Assembly: GCA_020687605.1 (NCBI GenBank)
Contig: JAJEQY010000074.1
Location: 1 to 19,180 of the forward strand
DNA length: 19,180 nucleotides
Direction: 5' to 3'
Source of the DNA: Intestinimonas aquisgranensis
Lineage (GTDB): Bacteria; Bacillota; Clostridia; Oscillospirales; Oscillospiraceae
Made by a program: the position numbers and the translations under genes. A model generated the notes under the pieces. It made no database searches. It saw nothing but the letters and a program-made list of their open reading frames with translations, and was not told where the DNA came from. Of this stretch, positions 7,142-13,913 are shown piece after piece (position 1 is the first letter of the stretch; the number at the start of each line of letters is the position of its first letter).

Positions 7142-7183
7142 CGCAAAAACAGCGGAGGCGCGGAGCGCCCCGCTGTTTTTGCG
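7142..7183 (-). terminator. Long intercistronic hairpin after the binding-protein gene
   Basis: CGCAAAAACAGCGG (7142-7155) pairs perfectly with CCGCTGTTTTTGCG (7170-7183), and an inner GGCGC/GCGCC stem (7157-7161, 7165-7169) closes a GGA loop, with one bulged A. The stem starts 24 bp after the binding-protein stop. With U-rich bases inside the stem it could act as a partial terminator or as an mRNA-stabilising 3' end, giving more binding protein than permease and ATPase. Confidence 0.65.
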
Positions 7184-7207
7184 ATTTTAGAAGGGGGAGA
7201 GAGAGGA

Positions 7208-8209
7208 TCAGGCGATGGGCTCGTAATCCTCAGGCATGGTGAGGCCCAGGGCCTCGCAGTTGGCCGCGTTGTACATCTTGGTGACGTTGGGGGCGTACTC
7301 CACAGGCATCGTGGAGATGTCGGCCTCGCCGGTGAGGATCTGGGCGGCCATCTCGCCGGTCTTGTAGCCAATGTCGTAGTAGCTGATGGAGAGGGTGGCC
7401 ACGCCGCAGCCGGAGCAGATGCCGGACTCACCGGCAATGACGGGCACGCCGGCGGGGATTACCACGTTGGCGATGGTCTCGGTGTTGGCAGCGGCGGTGT
7501 TGTCGGTGGGGATGTAGATGACATCGGAGTTGTCGCAGGCGGTCTGAGCCACGGAGGAGAGGTCGTTTACGTCGGTGAAGGCGTACTGCTCACAGGTGTA
7601 GCCCATGTCCTCCAGGTAGCCCTGGATGGTCTCCACCTGGTAGACGGAGTTGGGCTCGCCGGAGCAGTAGAGGAGTCCCACGTTGGTGGCGTCGGGGAAG
7701 AGCTCATTGAGCATGGCGGCCTGCTGGTCCAGGGGGGCCAGGTCGGAGGTGCCGGAGATGTTGCCGCCCACGGTGCCGGTCCAGTCATCGATGGACAGGG
7801 CGGTGGCGTAGTCGGTGACAGAGGTGCCCAGGATGGGGATGTCGGCGGTGGCGGAGGCGGCGGCCTGGAGAGGGTAGGTGGCGTTGGCCAGAATGAGGTC
7901 CACACCCTCGGAGACAAAGCCGTCCACGATGGTGCCGCAGTTGGCGTACTCGCCGCCGGCGTCCTGCTGCAGGAACTGGACCTGGTTGGGGAGCTTTTCG
8001 TTGAGAGCATCCATAAAGCCCTGGGTGGCGGCGTCCAGCGCCTCATGGGTCATCTGCTGGCAGATGCCGATGGTATAGGCGGCGTTACCCTCGGCGGAGC
8101 CGGTGGTGTCCGGGGCTGTAGTGGTGCCGGAGGTACCGCCGCAGGCGGCCAGAGACAGAACCATGGCACTGGCAGCAGCCACAGCGGTCACTTTAGACAA
8201 AACATTCAT
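7208..8209 (-). CDS. Substrate-binding lipoprotein of a TrpXYZ-type ABC importer
   Basis: 333 residues from the chosen start. The lipobox LAAC (Cys23 in this numbering) predicts a lipid-anchored extracellular protein; a Ser/Thr/Gly linker follows. The mature part (YTIGICQQMTHEALDAATQG, DLILANATYPLQAAASAT, GTSDLAPLDQQAAMLNELFP, VIYIPTDNTAAANTETIANV) follows the ABC_sub_bind family (PF04392, former DUF534), two-lobed periplasmic-binding-type fold. Homologues include streptococcal TrpX, thought to bind aromatic amino acids, but related members bind other ligands. An upstream in-frame ATG at 8216-8218 would add three residues, but it directly abuts the GGAAGG site; the ATG at 8207-8209 has a normal 9-nt spacing and is preferred. 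First gene of a minus-strand operon with permease and ATPase, driven by a near-perfect promoter. Confidence 0.93.
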   Translation of the reverse strand: MNVLSKVTAVAAASAMVLSLAACGGTSGTTTAPDTTGSAEGNAAYTIGICQQMTHEALDAATQGFMDALNEKLPNQVQFLQQDAGGEYANCGTIVDGFVSEGVDLILANATYPLQAAASATADIPILGTSVTDYATALSIDDWTGTVGGNISGTSDLAPLDQQAAMLNELFPDATNVGLLYCSGEPNSVYQVETIQGYLEDMGYTCEQYAFTDVNDLSSVAQTACDNSDVIYIPTDNTAAANTETIANVVIPAGVPVIAGESGICSGCGVATLSISYYDIGYKTGEMAAQILTGEADISTMPVEYAPNVTKMYNAANCEALGLTMPEDYEPIA

Positions 8210-8233
8210 TCTTCTCATCCTTCCAATTGGTGC

Positions 8234-8246
8234 AAGTGAAACACTT
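8234..8246. promoter_or_regulatory. Short palindrome in the ABC operon leader, candidate operator
   Basis: AAGTG-AAA-CACTT, a perfect 5-bp inverted repeat with a 3-bp centre, lies about 25-37 nt downstream of the predicted initiation site of the ABC importer operon. Its position would suit a repressor site. No T-box or known riboswitch core was seen in the short leader. Such a small palindrome can occur by chance. Confidence 0.35.
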
Positions 8247-8277
8247 TATTACTTTTTTGCGCTAAAGTATTGTCTGT

Positions 8278-8305
8278 ATTATAACCTCTTTTTTCAAAAT
8301 GTCAA
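8278..8305 (-). promoter_or_regulatory. Consensus sigma-A promoter of the ABC importer operon
   Basis: On the minus strand, perfect TTGACA (8300-8305) and perfect TATAAT (8278-8283) hexamers are separated by 16 bp. The leader to the start codon at 8209 is about 60 nt. Strong expression of the binding protein is expected unless repressed. Confidence 0.85.
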
Positions 8306-8348
8306 TGCTTAATTTTTCATAAAGATGGGCGGGAAAGCCAGGTTCCGA

Positions 8349-8377
8349 TAGACTTTTGGCCGTCCCTGTGGTATGAT
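8349..8377 (+). promoter_or_regulatory. Promoter for the TagA-like glycosyltransferase operon
   Basis: TAGACT (8349-8354), 17-bp spacer, TATGAT (8372-8377). Initiation near 8384 would leave the ATG codons at 8386 and 8389 almost without a leader, supporting the downstream TTG at 8410 as the real start. Divergent from the ABC operon promoter. Confidence 0.6.
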
Positions 8378-8409
8378 GGCTGAGAATGATGAAAATGGAG
8401 GCATGTGCC

Positions 8410-9141
8410 TTGCGGACAGAGATCATGGGGGTCGGCTTTGACGACCTGACCCTGGACGAGGCGGCCAAAGCGGCCGCCTGGATGATAGATGCGGGAGGGT
8501 TCCACTATGTTGTGACCCCCAACCCGGAGCTGGTGGACCGGGCGCGGCGGGAGGAGCCCTTCCGGCAGGCCCTCAACGGGGCGGATCTGGTCCTCCCCGA
8601 CGGCATCGGCGTGGTGTACGCCGCAAAGCTCCTGGGCCGGCCGCTGAAGGGCCGCTGCCCGGGCATCGATTTTGCCGGGAAGCTCATGGAGCACATGGCG
8701 AAAACCGGCCTGCGGCTCTACCTGCTGGGTGCCAAGCCCGGCGTGGCCGAGGCCGCCGCTGCCCGGCTGGAGGCCAAATATCCCGGCCTCACCATCTGCG
8801 GCACCCACGATGGCTATTTCAAGGAGGACGCCCCCGTGGTGGAGGCCATCCGGGCGGCGGAGGCCGACGTGGTCTTTGTCTGTCTGGGCGCCCCCAAGCA
8901 GGAGTACTGGATGGTGAAAAACGGCCCCGCCACCGGCGCCCGGCTCATGGCCGGCCTGGGCGGGAGCCTGGACGTCTTTGCCGGCGTGGTGGAGCGGGCG
9001 CCGGAGGCCTGGCAGAAGCTGGGCCTGGAGTGGCTCTACCGCCTCAAAAAGGAGCCCAAGCGCATCGGCCGCATGGCCCGGCTGCCCCTCTTCCTGGTGG
9101 CTGCCCTAGGTGAGCGGGGAAAGGCGGGGAAGCGGGCATGA
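8410..9141 (+). CDS. WecG/TagA/CpsF family glycosyltransferase
   Basis: 243 residues from a TTG start. GGAGG (8397-8401) lies exactly 8 nt before this TTG, whereas the in-frame ATG codons at 8386, 8389 and 8395 lie upstream of or inside that site. Family motifs (PF03808) are clear: VVTPNPELVDRARREE, LPDGIGVVYAAKLLG, LYLLGAKPGVAEAAAARL, VVFVCLGAPKQEYWM and GLGGSLDVFAGVVERAP. Thr36 and Asp64 in this numbering align with Thr37 and Asp65, reported as important in Thermoanaerobacter TagA, so the TTG start also gives the family's usual length. TagA adds N-acetylmannosamine to GlcNAc-PP-undecaprenol to make the wall teichoic acid linkage unit; other members act in exopolysaccharide synthesis, so the exact product is open. 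The C-terminal part (LEWLYRLKKEPKRIGRM) is the membrane-association region. Overlaps the thymidylate kinase gene by 4 bp. Confidence 0.92.
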   Translation: MRTEIMGVGFDDLTLDEAAKAAAWMIDAGGFHYVVTPNPELVDRARREEPFRQALNGADLVLPDGIGVVYAAKLLGRPLKGRCPGIDFAGKLMEHMAKTGLRLYLLGAKPGVAEAAAARLEAKYPGLTICGTHDGYFKEDAPVVEAIRAAEADVVFVCLGAPKQEYWMVKNGPATGARLMAGLGGSLDVFAGVVERAPEAWQKLGLEWLYRLKKEPKRIGRMARLPLFLVAALGERGKAGKRA

Positions 9142-9806
9142 AGGGCAGGCTCATCGTGCTGGAGGGCACCGACGGGTCGGGCAAGTCCACCCAGTTCTCC
9201 CTCCTGTGCCGCCGGATGGAGGAGGCAGGCAAGCCCTTCCACCGCATCGTTTTTCCTCAGTATCAGGAGCCCTCGTCGGCCCTGGTGCGGATGTACCTGG
9301 GGGGCGAGTTCGGCTCCCGCCCCGACGACGTGAACGCCTATGCCGCCTCCACCTTCTTCGCCGTGGACCGGTACGCCTCTTACAAAAAGGTGTGGGGGGC
9401 GGACTACGAGGGGGGCGGACTCATCCTGTCCGACCGCTATACCACCTCCAACGCCGTCCACCAGACCAGCAAGCTGCCGGAGGAGGCGTGGGAGCCCTTC
9501 CTGCGCTGGCTCTTTGACTTTGAATATGGTAAGCTGGGGCTGCCCGCCCCGGATCTGGTCCTCTATCTGGACATGCCCACCGACCGGGCGGTGGAGATGC
9601 TCCGCCGCCGGGAGGGGGAGACCCACACCACCGGCGACATCCACGAGGTGGATACCGATTACCTCCGCCGCTGCCGGAAGGCGGCCCTGGCCGCCGCCGG
9701 ACTGTGCGGCTGGGAGCGGGTGCCCTGTGTGGACGAGGCGGGAGCGGTGTTGCCGCCGGAGGTCATCCATCAACAGATCTGGGACCGGGTCAGCGCTCTG
9801 GTCTGA
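9138..9806 (+). CDS. tmk: Thymidylate kinase (dTMP kinase)
   Basis: 222 residues. The P-loop GTDGSGKST is at 10-18, the nucleoside-binding segment includes FFAVDRY (73-79) and SDRYTTSNAVHQTSKL (98-112), and an Arg-rich lid follows at 155-180 (RRREGETHTTGDIHEVDTDYLRR region). VLYLDMPTDRAVEML is the core strand before the lid. The enzyme phosphorylates dTMP to dTDP with ATP in the cytoplasm. The acceptor region is longer than in E. coli Tmk and resembles a subgroup common in Clostridia; activity on other nucleotides cannot be excluded. The ATG lies in an ATGA overlap with the preceding glycosyltransferase gene, whose end supplies a purine-rich ribosome site, so the two are translationally coupled. 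Confidence 0.88.
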   Translation: MKGRLIVLEGTDGSGKSTQFSLLCRRMEEAGKPFHRIVFPQYQEPSSALVRMYLGGEFGSRPDDVNAYAASTFFAVDRYASYKKVWGADYEGGGLILSDRYTTSNAVHQTSKLPEEAWEPFLRWLFDFEYGKLGLPAPDLVLYLDMPTDRAVEMLRRREGETHTTGDIHEVDTDYLRRCRKAALAAAGLCGWERVPCVDEAGAVLPPEVIHQQIWDRVSALV

Positions 9807-9842
9807 CAGAGACCATCAAGTATATTTGGAGGAGAATGATCC

Positions 9843-10388
9843 ATGGTATATATTCTGCTGGGAGAGGGTTTTGAGGAGGCCGAGGCCATCGTCCCCGGGG
9901 ACCTGCTGCGGCGGGCCGGTGTGGAGGTGGCCTATGTGGGCCTGGAAGGTCCCACGGTGAAGGGAAGCCACGGCATCACCGTCACCGCCGACCTCACCCT
10001 GGAGCAGGTGAAGACGGAGGACATGGAGATGCTGGTGCTGCCCGGCGGACTGGGCGGCGTGGCCTCCATTCAGATGGACCTCTTCGCCACCGCCCTCATC
10101 CAGAAGGCCCGGGACATGGGCTGCTGGCTGGCGGCCATCTGCGCCGCCCCCTCCATCCTGGCCCACATGGGCATGCTGGACCGTCGCCCCGTCACCTGCC
10201 ACCCCTGTGTGTGGGAGGAGATGGGTTCCGCCGCTGTGGACCGTGAGGCCCAGGTGGTGGTGGACGGAAAGTTCGTCACCGCCCAGGCTGCCGGCGCTGC
10301 GTTCCCCTTCGGCCTGAAGCTGGTGGAGGTGCTCAAGGGCGCCGAAGCGGTGCAGAAGGTCCAGAATGGCATCCTGTACCGGAGCTAA
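9843..10388 (+). CDS. DJ-1/PfpI family protein
   Basis: 181 residues covering one complete DJ-1/PfpI domain. The nucleophile elbow AAICAAPSIL places the reactive Cys at 100; Glu14 in GEGFEEAEA aligns with DJ-1 Glu18, and His120 with DJ-1 His126. The family includes DJ-1-like chaperones/deglycases, YajL-like proteins and ThiJ-type hydrolases of unsettled substrate. The protein is cytoplasmic with no signal. A GGAGGA site lies upstream of the ATG. It follows thymidylate kinase by 36 bp and overlaps the next gene by 23 bp, so it probably belongs to the same transcript. Its link to folate or thymidylate metabolism is only by position. Confidence 0.9.
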   Translation: MVYILLGEGFEEAEAIVPGDLLRRAGVEVAYVGLEGPTVKGSHGITVTADLTLEQVKTEDMEMLVLPGGLGGVASIQMDLFATALIQKARDMGCWLAAICAAPSILAHMGMLDRRPVTCHPCVWEEMGSAAVDREAQVVVDGKFVTAQAAGAAFPFGLKLVEVLKGAEAVQKVQNGILYRS

Positions 10389-10947
10389 AGCCGCCCTGCG
10401 GACGGTCATCCGGGCTCAGGCGGCGGCCATGACCACTGCCGAGCGCCGGAGGAGCGACGTGATCCTGCTCCAGCGTTTTTTAGAGCTGCCCTGGACGGCG
10501 GAGGCAGATACCCTGCTGCTCTTTTACGGTGTGGGTTCCGAGCCGGATACCGGACACCTGCTTCTGGAGCTGTGGCGGCAGGGGAAGCGGGTGCTCCTGC
10601 CCAAATGCCTGTCCGGCCGGGCCATGGAGGCCCGTCTGGTCCGAGGCGAAGACGACCTGCGGCCCGGGACGTTCGGCATCCCGGAGCCGCTGGATGCCTG
10701 TCCCACGGTGGACAAGGGGGAGATCGATCTCATTCTGGTCCCCGCCCTCTGCTACGACCTGTCCTGCCGCCGGCTGGGACAGGGGGGCGGGTACTATGAC
10801 CGCTACCTGGCCGATTACGGTGGCCGGACGGTGGGTCTGTGCCGGGAGCGGCTGCTTCAAAAGGAACTGCCTGTGGAGGAGCATGACAGGGCCGTCGATC
10901 TGGTGCTGACAGAAAAGCGCCGGCTGGAGGGCCTGTCTTATGTATGA
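10366..10947 (+). CDS. 5-formyltetrahydrofolate cyclo-ligase (MTHFS)
   Basis: 193 residues. Diagnostic motifs are FGIPEP at 103-108, LILVPALCYD at 122-131 and RLGQGGGYYDRYL at 136-148, with an early ATP-contacting lysine in GAKAALR. The enzyme uses ATP to convert 5-formyl-THF to 5,10-methenyl-THF and so recycles an inhibitory folate. The start lies inside the DJ-1 gene; no later start codon would keep the conserved N-terminal helix, so the 23-bp overlap appears real, with AGAAGG as ribosome site. It is the last gene of the TagA-tmk-DJ-1 group, and thymidylate kinase upstream gives a loose one-carbon/thymidylate theme. No T-run terminator is visible on the plus strand behind it. Confidence 0.9.
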   Translation: MASCTGAKAALRTVIRAQAAAMTTAERRRSDVILLQRFLELPWTAEADTLLLFYGVGSEPDTGHLLLELWRQGKRVLLPKCLSGRAMEARLVRGEDDLRPGTFGIPEPLDACPTVDKGEIDLILVPALCYDLSCRRLGQGGGYYDRYLADYGGRTVGLCRERLLQKELPVEEHDRAVDLVLTEKRRLEGLSYV

Positions 10948-10950
10948 ATA

Positions 10951-10979
10951 AAAGGAAGGCGGAGCCGGCTGGCTCCGCC
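10951..10979 (-). terminator. Intrinsic terminator of the cysteine-rich miniprotein gene
   Basis: GGCGGAGCC (10958-10966), GGCT loop, GGCTCCGCC (10971-10979): a perfect 9-bp stem. On the minus strand it is followed by TTCCTTTTATT, a U-rich tail. On the plus strand no T-run follows, so it mainly serves the minus-strand gene at 11032-11199. Confidence 0.65.
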
Positions 10980-11031
10980 CTGGAGGAACACTGTGGGTTT
11001 CTAAGTAGGCCGGGGAGACGTTGCGGGACGT

Positions 11032-11199
11032 TTAGCAGCAGGGATCGCAGCCGCAGCCGTTGTTGTTGCCGCAGCCGCAGCCACAGCCGTTGTTGTTATT
11101 GTTGTTGCCACAGCCGCAGCTGTTTCCGCCGCCACAGCAGCAGCACACCAGGATGAGAATCAGGATGATCCAACAGCAGCTACCATTGTTACCGAACAT
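11032..11199 (-). CDS. Cysteine/glycine/asparagine-rich 55-residue miniprotein
   Basis: An ATG-to-TAA frame of 55 residues, not assigned to a family I can name. It begins MFGNNGSCCW, continues with a short hydrophobic stretch (IILILILV, 11-18) and CCCC at 19-22, then a low-complexity tail of Gly-Cys pairs and Asn runs ending CDPCC. Fifteen of 55 residues are Cys (8, 9, 19-22, 28, 30, 39, 41, 43, 49, 51, 54, 55). A GAGGTG site lies about 10 nt before the ATG, and a terminator follows. Small proteins of this general look (short membrane-like helix plus CGC/GNN tail) occur in spore-forming and gut Firmicutes, where metal binding, spore-coat or membrane-surface roles are possible; none is shown here. 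The opposite strand has an Arg/Ser/Cys frame that is a shadow. Confidence 0.65.
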   Translation of the reverse strand: MFGNNGSCCWIILILILVCCCCGGGNSCGCGNNNNNNGCGCGCGNNNGCGCDPCC

Positions 11200-11338
11200 G
11201 AACGACACACCTCGTTTTTAGAGTTTGGAGGCGCCGCCGGCGGGAGGCCGGGGCTTTTGCCCTCCAACTGGCCTATTCTATGTAGCGGGACCGCCATTGG
11301 TTCCCCTATGGAGCGATCCGGAAGGAGAAAAACTGCCT

Positions 11339-12529
11339 ATGTCACAAGAGGAAAGAAGAAGCTCCGGCGGAAGGCGTGAGCAGCCCCGGGAGCGGAGCGA
11401 GCGTCCCGCGACCCGGAGACGGCGAAAGAAGAAGGGATTCAGCCTGCTGGGCACCCTGCTGTATGTGGCTTTCGTCATCGGCATCTCCACCCTGCTGGCG
11501 GCGGTGGGCTGGGTGGCGGCCAACGACGTGCTGGCCCTCAACAAGGAGGAGCACTCCGCCATCATCACCCTGCCTGAAGACGTTTTCACTGAAAAGGAAG
11601 TGACGGTGGAGACCGACGAGGGCACAGAGACCGAGACCATCGAGGTGGTGGATCTGGACTATGTGGCCGACCAGCTCAAGGAGAACGGCATCATCGAGTT
11701 CAAGCTGGTCTTCCGGCTCTTCTCCGTCTTCTCCAACGCTGAGGAGAAGATGGCCCCCGGCACCTACCAGCTGGACACCGATATGGACTACCGGGCCATC
11801 GTCACCAACCTGGGCTCCAACTCGGCCAGCCGCCAGATGGTCACAGTCACCATCCCCGAGGGCTACACCGTGGACCAGATCTTCCAGCGCCTGGAGGAGA
11901 ACGGCGTCTCCACGGTGGAGAAGCTCCAGGATATGGCGGCCACCCATGACTATGCCTTCTCCTTCCTGCAGGAGATCCCCCTGGGGGATTACCACCGGCT
12001 GGAGGGCTACCTCTTCCCCGACACCTATGAGTTCTATATGGGTGAGGACCCCAAGACGGTCATCAACAAGATGCTGGTGAACTTTGACCGCCGCTTCACC
12101 GACGAGATGCGCGCCGAGGTCCAGGAGAACGGGTACACCGTCCGGGACATCGTCATCATCGCCTCCATGATCGAGCGCGAGACCGACGGCAACGACCGGG
12201 CCACCATCGCCTCGGTCATCTACAACCGTCTCAATAACCCCAACGCGGGGACCCAGGGCTACCTGCAGATCGATGCCACCCTGGTCTACGCGCTGGGCCG
12301 CACCATCACCTCGGAGGACTATACCGCCGATACCCCCTACAACACTTATACCAATAAGGGACTGCCCCCCGGACCCATCTCCAATCCCGGCCTGGCCTCC
12401 ATCCAGGCGGCCATGGACCCGGAGAACACCAACTATTACTACTACGCCCTGGGCAGCGACGGTACCCATTCCTTCTTCCAGACCCTGGAGGCGCAGCAGA
12501 ACTTCATTGCCCAGCAGCGAGGCAACTAA
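11339..12529 (+). CDS. mltG: Endolytic murein transglycosylase MltG (YceG-like)
   Basis: 396 residues from the ATG preceded by GGAAGGAG. The frame stays open 38 codons further upstream, but that part is GC-rich, low in family resemblance and lacks a ribosome site. A basic, disordered cytoplasmic N-terminus (1-32) is followed by one membrane helix (about 35-60), a LysM-like subdomain (about 100-220) and the YceG catalytic domain (about 220-390). Motifs: LEGYLFPDTYEF at 221-232; ASMIERET at 275-282, which holds the catalytic Glu; ASVIYNRL at 291-298; GLPPGPISNPG at 341-351. MltG cuts nascent glycan strands outside the membrane and sets their length. It is followed by a terminator-like hairpin and then trhP, the same order as in the Bacillus yrrL-yrrM-yrrN-yrrO region but shorter. 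Confidence 0.93.
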   Translation: MSQEERRSSGGRREQPRERSERPATRRRRKKKGFSLLGTLLYVAFVIGISTLLAAVGWVAANDVLALNKEEHSAIITLPEDVFTEKEVTVETDEGTETETIEVVDLDYVADQLKENGIIEFKLVFRLFSVFSNAEEKMAPGTYQLDTDMDYRAIVTNLGSNSASRQMVTVTIPEGYTVDQIFQRLEENGVSTVEKLQDMAATHDYAFSFLQEIPLGDYHRLEGYLFPDTYEFYMGEDPKTVINKMLVNFDRRFTDEMRAEVQENGYTVRDIVIIASMIERETDGNDRATIASVIYNRLNNPNAGTQGYLQIDATLVYALGRTITSEDYTADTPYNTYTNKGLPPGPISNPGLASIQAAMDPENTNYYYYALGSDGTHSFFQTLEAQQNFIAQQRGN

Positions 12530-12535
12530 ACACTG

Positions 12536-12565
12536 GGGCGGCCGCCTTTGGGCGACCGCCCTTTT
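12536..12565 (+). terminator. Hairpin with short T-run between mltG and trhP
   Basis: GGGCGGCCGCC (12536-12546) pairs with GGCGACCGCCC (12551-12561), one mismatch, TTTG loop, followed by TTTT (12562-12565). It lies only 17 bp before the trhP start, so it may be a leaky terminator that lowers trhP expression rather than an operon end. Confidence 0.6.
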
Positions 12566-12582
12566 GACAGGAGGAACAAGCG

Positions 12583-13797
12583 ATGAGCATCGAGCTATTG
12601 GCCCCGGCGGGGGATATGGAGCGGCTGCGCATGGCGGTGGCCTACGGCGCCGACGCGGTGTACCTGGCGGGCAGCGACTTCGGCATGCGGGCCTTTGCGG
12701 GCAACTTTGACCAGAAGGGCCTTCGGGAGGCGGTGGAGCTGTGCCACAGCCGGGGGGTGCGGGTCCATGTGACCTGCAACACCATGCCCCGGTGTGACGA
12801 GGTGGACCGGCTGCCGGAGTGGCTGGAGTACCTGGACAGCGTGGGGGTGGACGCCGCCATCATCGCCGATTTGGGGGTTTTCCGCATGGCCCAGAAGTAC
12901 GCCCCCCACCTGCAGCTCCACATCTCCACCCAGGCCGGTGTCACCAACCACGCTGTGGCCCAGGCCTGGTATGATCTGGGTGCCAGCCGGGTGATTCTGG
13001 CCCGGGAGCTCTCCCTGGAGGAGATCCGCACCATTCGGGCCAAGACCCCTAAGGAGCTGGAGATCGAGGCCTTCGTCCACGGGGCCATGTGTGTGAGCTA
13101 CTCGGGGCGGTGCCTGCTGTCCAACTACATGACCGGCCGGGATGCCCAGCGGGGCATGTGCGCCCAGCCCTGCCGCTATAAGTACGCCCTGGTGGAGGAG
13201 AAGCGGCCCGGGGAGTATTTCCCTGTCTATGAGGAGAACAATGAGACCTTCATCATGAACAGCCGGGACATGTGTATGATCGACCACCTGCCCGATCTGG
13301 TGGAGGCCGGTCTCAGCTCCTTGAAGATCGAGGGGCGGGCCAAGTCGGCCTACTACGCCGCCGTGGTCACCGGGGCCTACCGCCATGGGCTGGACGCCGC
13401 CCTGGCTGGGAGGCCCCTGGACCCGGTGTGGCGCGCCGAGCTGGACAAGGTATCCCACCGGCCCTACTCCACCGGCTTCTACTACGGACAGCCGGGCCAG
13501 TACACCGGCGACGCCCGTTATATCCGGGACTACCAGGTGTGTGCTGTGGTGGAGACCTGCTCCCCCGATGGCACCGCCGTTCTCTCCCTGCGGAACAAGT
13601 TTTCCGCCGGGACCCAGGTGGAGCTCCTGGCCCCCGGTCTGGACCCCATGACCTTTGCGGTGCCGGAAATGACCGACATGGACGGTCTGCCCCTTCTGGA
13701 GCCAAAGAAGCCGGAGATGCGCTTCAAAATGCGCCTGCCCCGTCAAGTAAAACCCCTGTCCATCCTTCGCCGCCAGGTGGATTTGAGCCCACAATAG
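12583..13797 (+). CDS. trhP: U32 family protein, TrhP-type tRNA U34 hydroxylation enzyme
   Basis: 404 residues. The U32 signature EAFVHGAMCVSYSGRCLLS sits at 162-180. Cys170, Cys177, Cys193 and Cys231 match the spacing of the four [4Fe-4S] ligands of UbiU (169, 176, 193, 232); a further Cys197 is present. The N-terminal half is a TIM-barrel-like fold (ELLAPAGDMERLRMAVAYGA, HISTQAGVTNHAVAQAWYDL), and the C-terminal part (from about 330) a small beta domain. U32 proteins of Gram-positives (TrhP, B. subtilis YrrN/YrrO) use prephenate to make 5-hydroxyuridine at the tRNA wobble position; the single long protein here is closer to YrrO. Older names call it peptidase or collagenase, which the iron-sulfur ligands argue against. 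An AGGAGGAA site precedes the ATG. Neighbour mltG supports the assignment by conserved order. Confidence 0.88.
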   Translation: MSIELLAPAGDMERLRMAVAYGADAVYLAGSDFGMRAFAGNFDQKGLREAVELCHSRGVRVHVTCNTMPRCDEVDRLPEWLEYLDSVGVDAAIIADLGVFRMAQKYAPHLQLHISTQAGVTNHAVAQAWYDLGASRVILARELSLEEIRTIRAKTPKELEIEAFVHGAMCVSYSGRCLLSNYMTGRDAQRGMCAQPCRYKYALVEEKRPGEYFPVYEENNETFIMNSRDMCMIDHLPDLVEAGLSSLKIEGRAKSAYYAAVVTGAYRHGLDAALAGRPLDPVWRAELDKVSHRPYSTGFYYGQPGQYTGDARYIRDYQVCAVVETCSPDGTAVLSLRNKFSAGTQVELLAPGLDPMTFAVPEMTDMDGLPLLEPKKPEMRFKMRLPRQVKPLSILRRQVDLSPQ

Positions 13798-13817
13798 TTC
13801 TGCACAAAAACTAGGGC

Positions 13818-13845
13818 TGGAAATCCCAATATTTTGTGCTATAAT
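13818..13845 (+). promoter_or_regulatory. Promoter for the small membrane-protein gene
   Basis: A perfect TATAAT (13840-13845) lies 16 bp after TGGAAA (13818-13823, four of six matches). The leader of about 60 nt contains a GACCGGC/GCCGGTC stem (13865-13885, loop of 7) ahead of an AAGGGAGGG ribosome site. Confidence 0.6.
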
Positions 13846-13913
13846 ATTGTCTGCTGAATCGGGGGACCGGCATTTTAGGCCGGTCACACCTAAGAAGGGA
13901 GGGACGATCTTCC

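Noticed and set aside
10944..11156. 70-codon plus-strand frame rich in Arg, Ser and Cys
   Set aside because: It is the complement of the Cys-rich miniprotein and its terminator; no ribosome site precedes it on the plus strand.
13865..13885. GACCGGC/GCCGGTC leader hairpin as a riboswitch
   Set aside because: A single small stem with no conserved core; the leader is only about 60 nt.
12595..13887. 430-codon minus-strand frame opposite trhP
   Set aside because: Shadow; no start signal and low-complexity composition.
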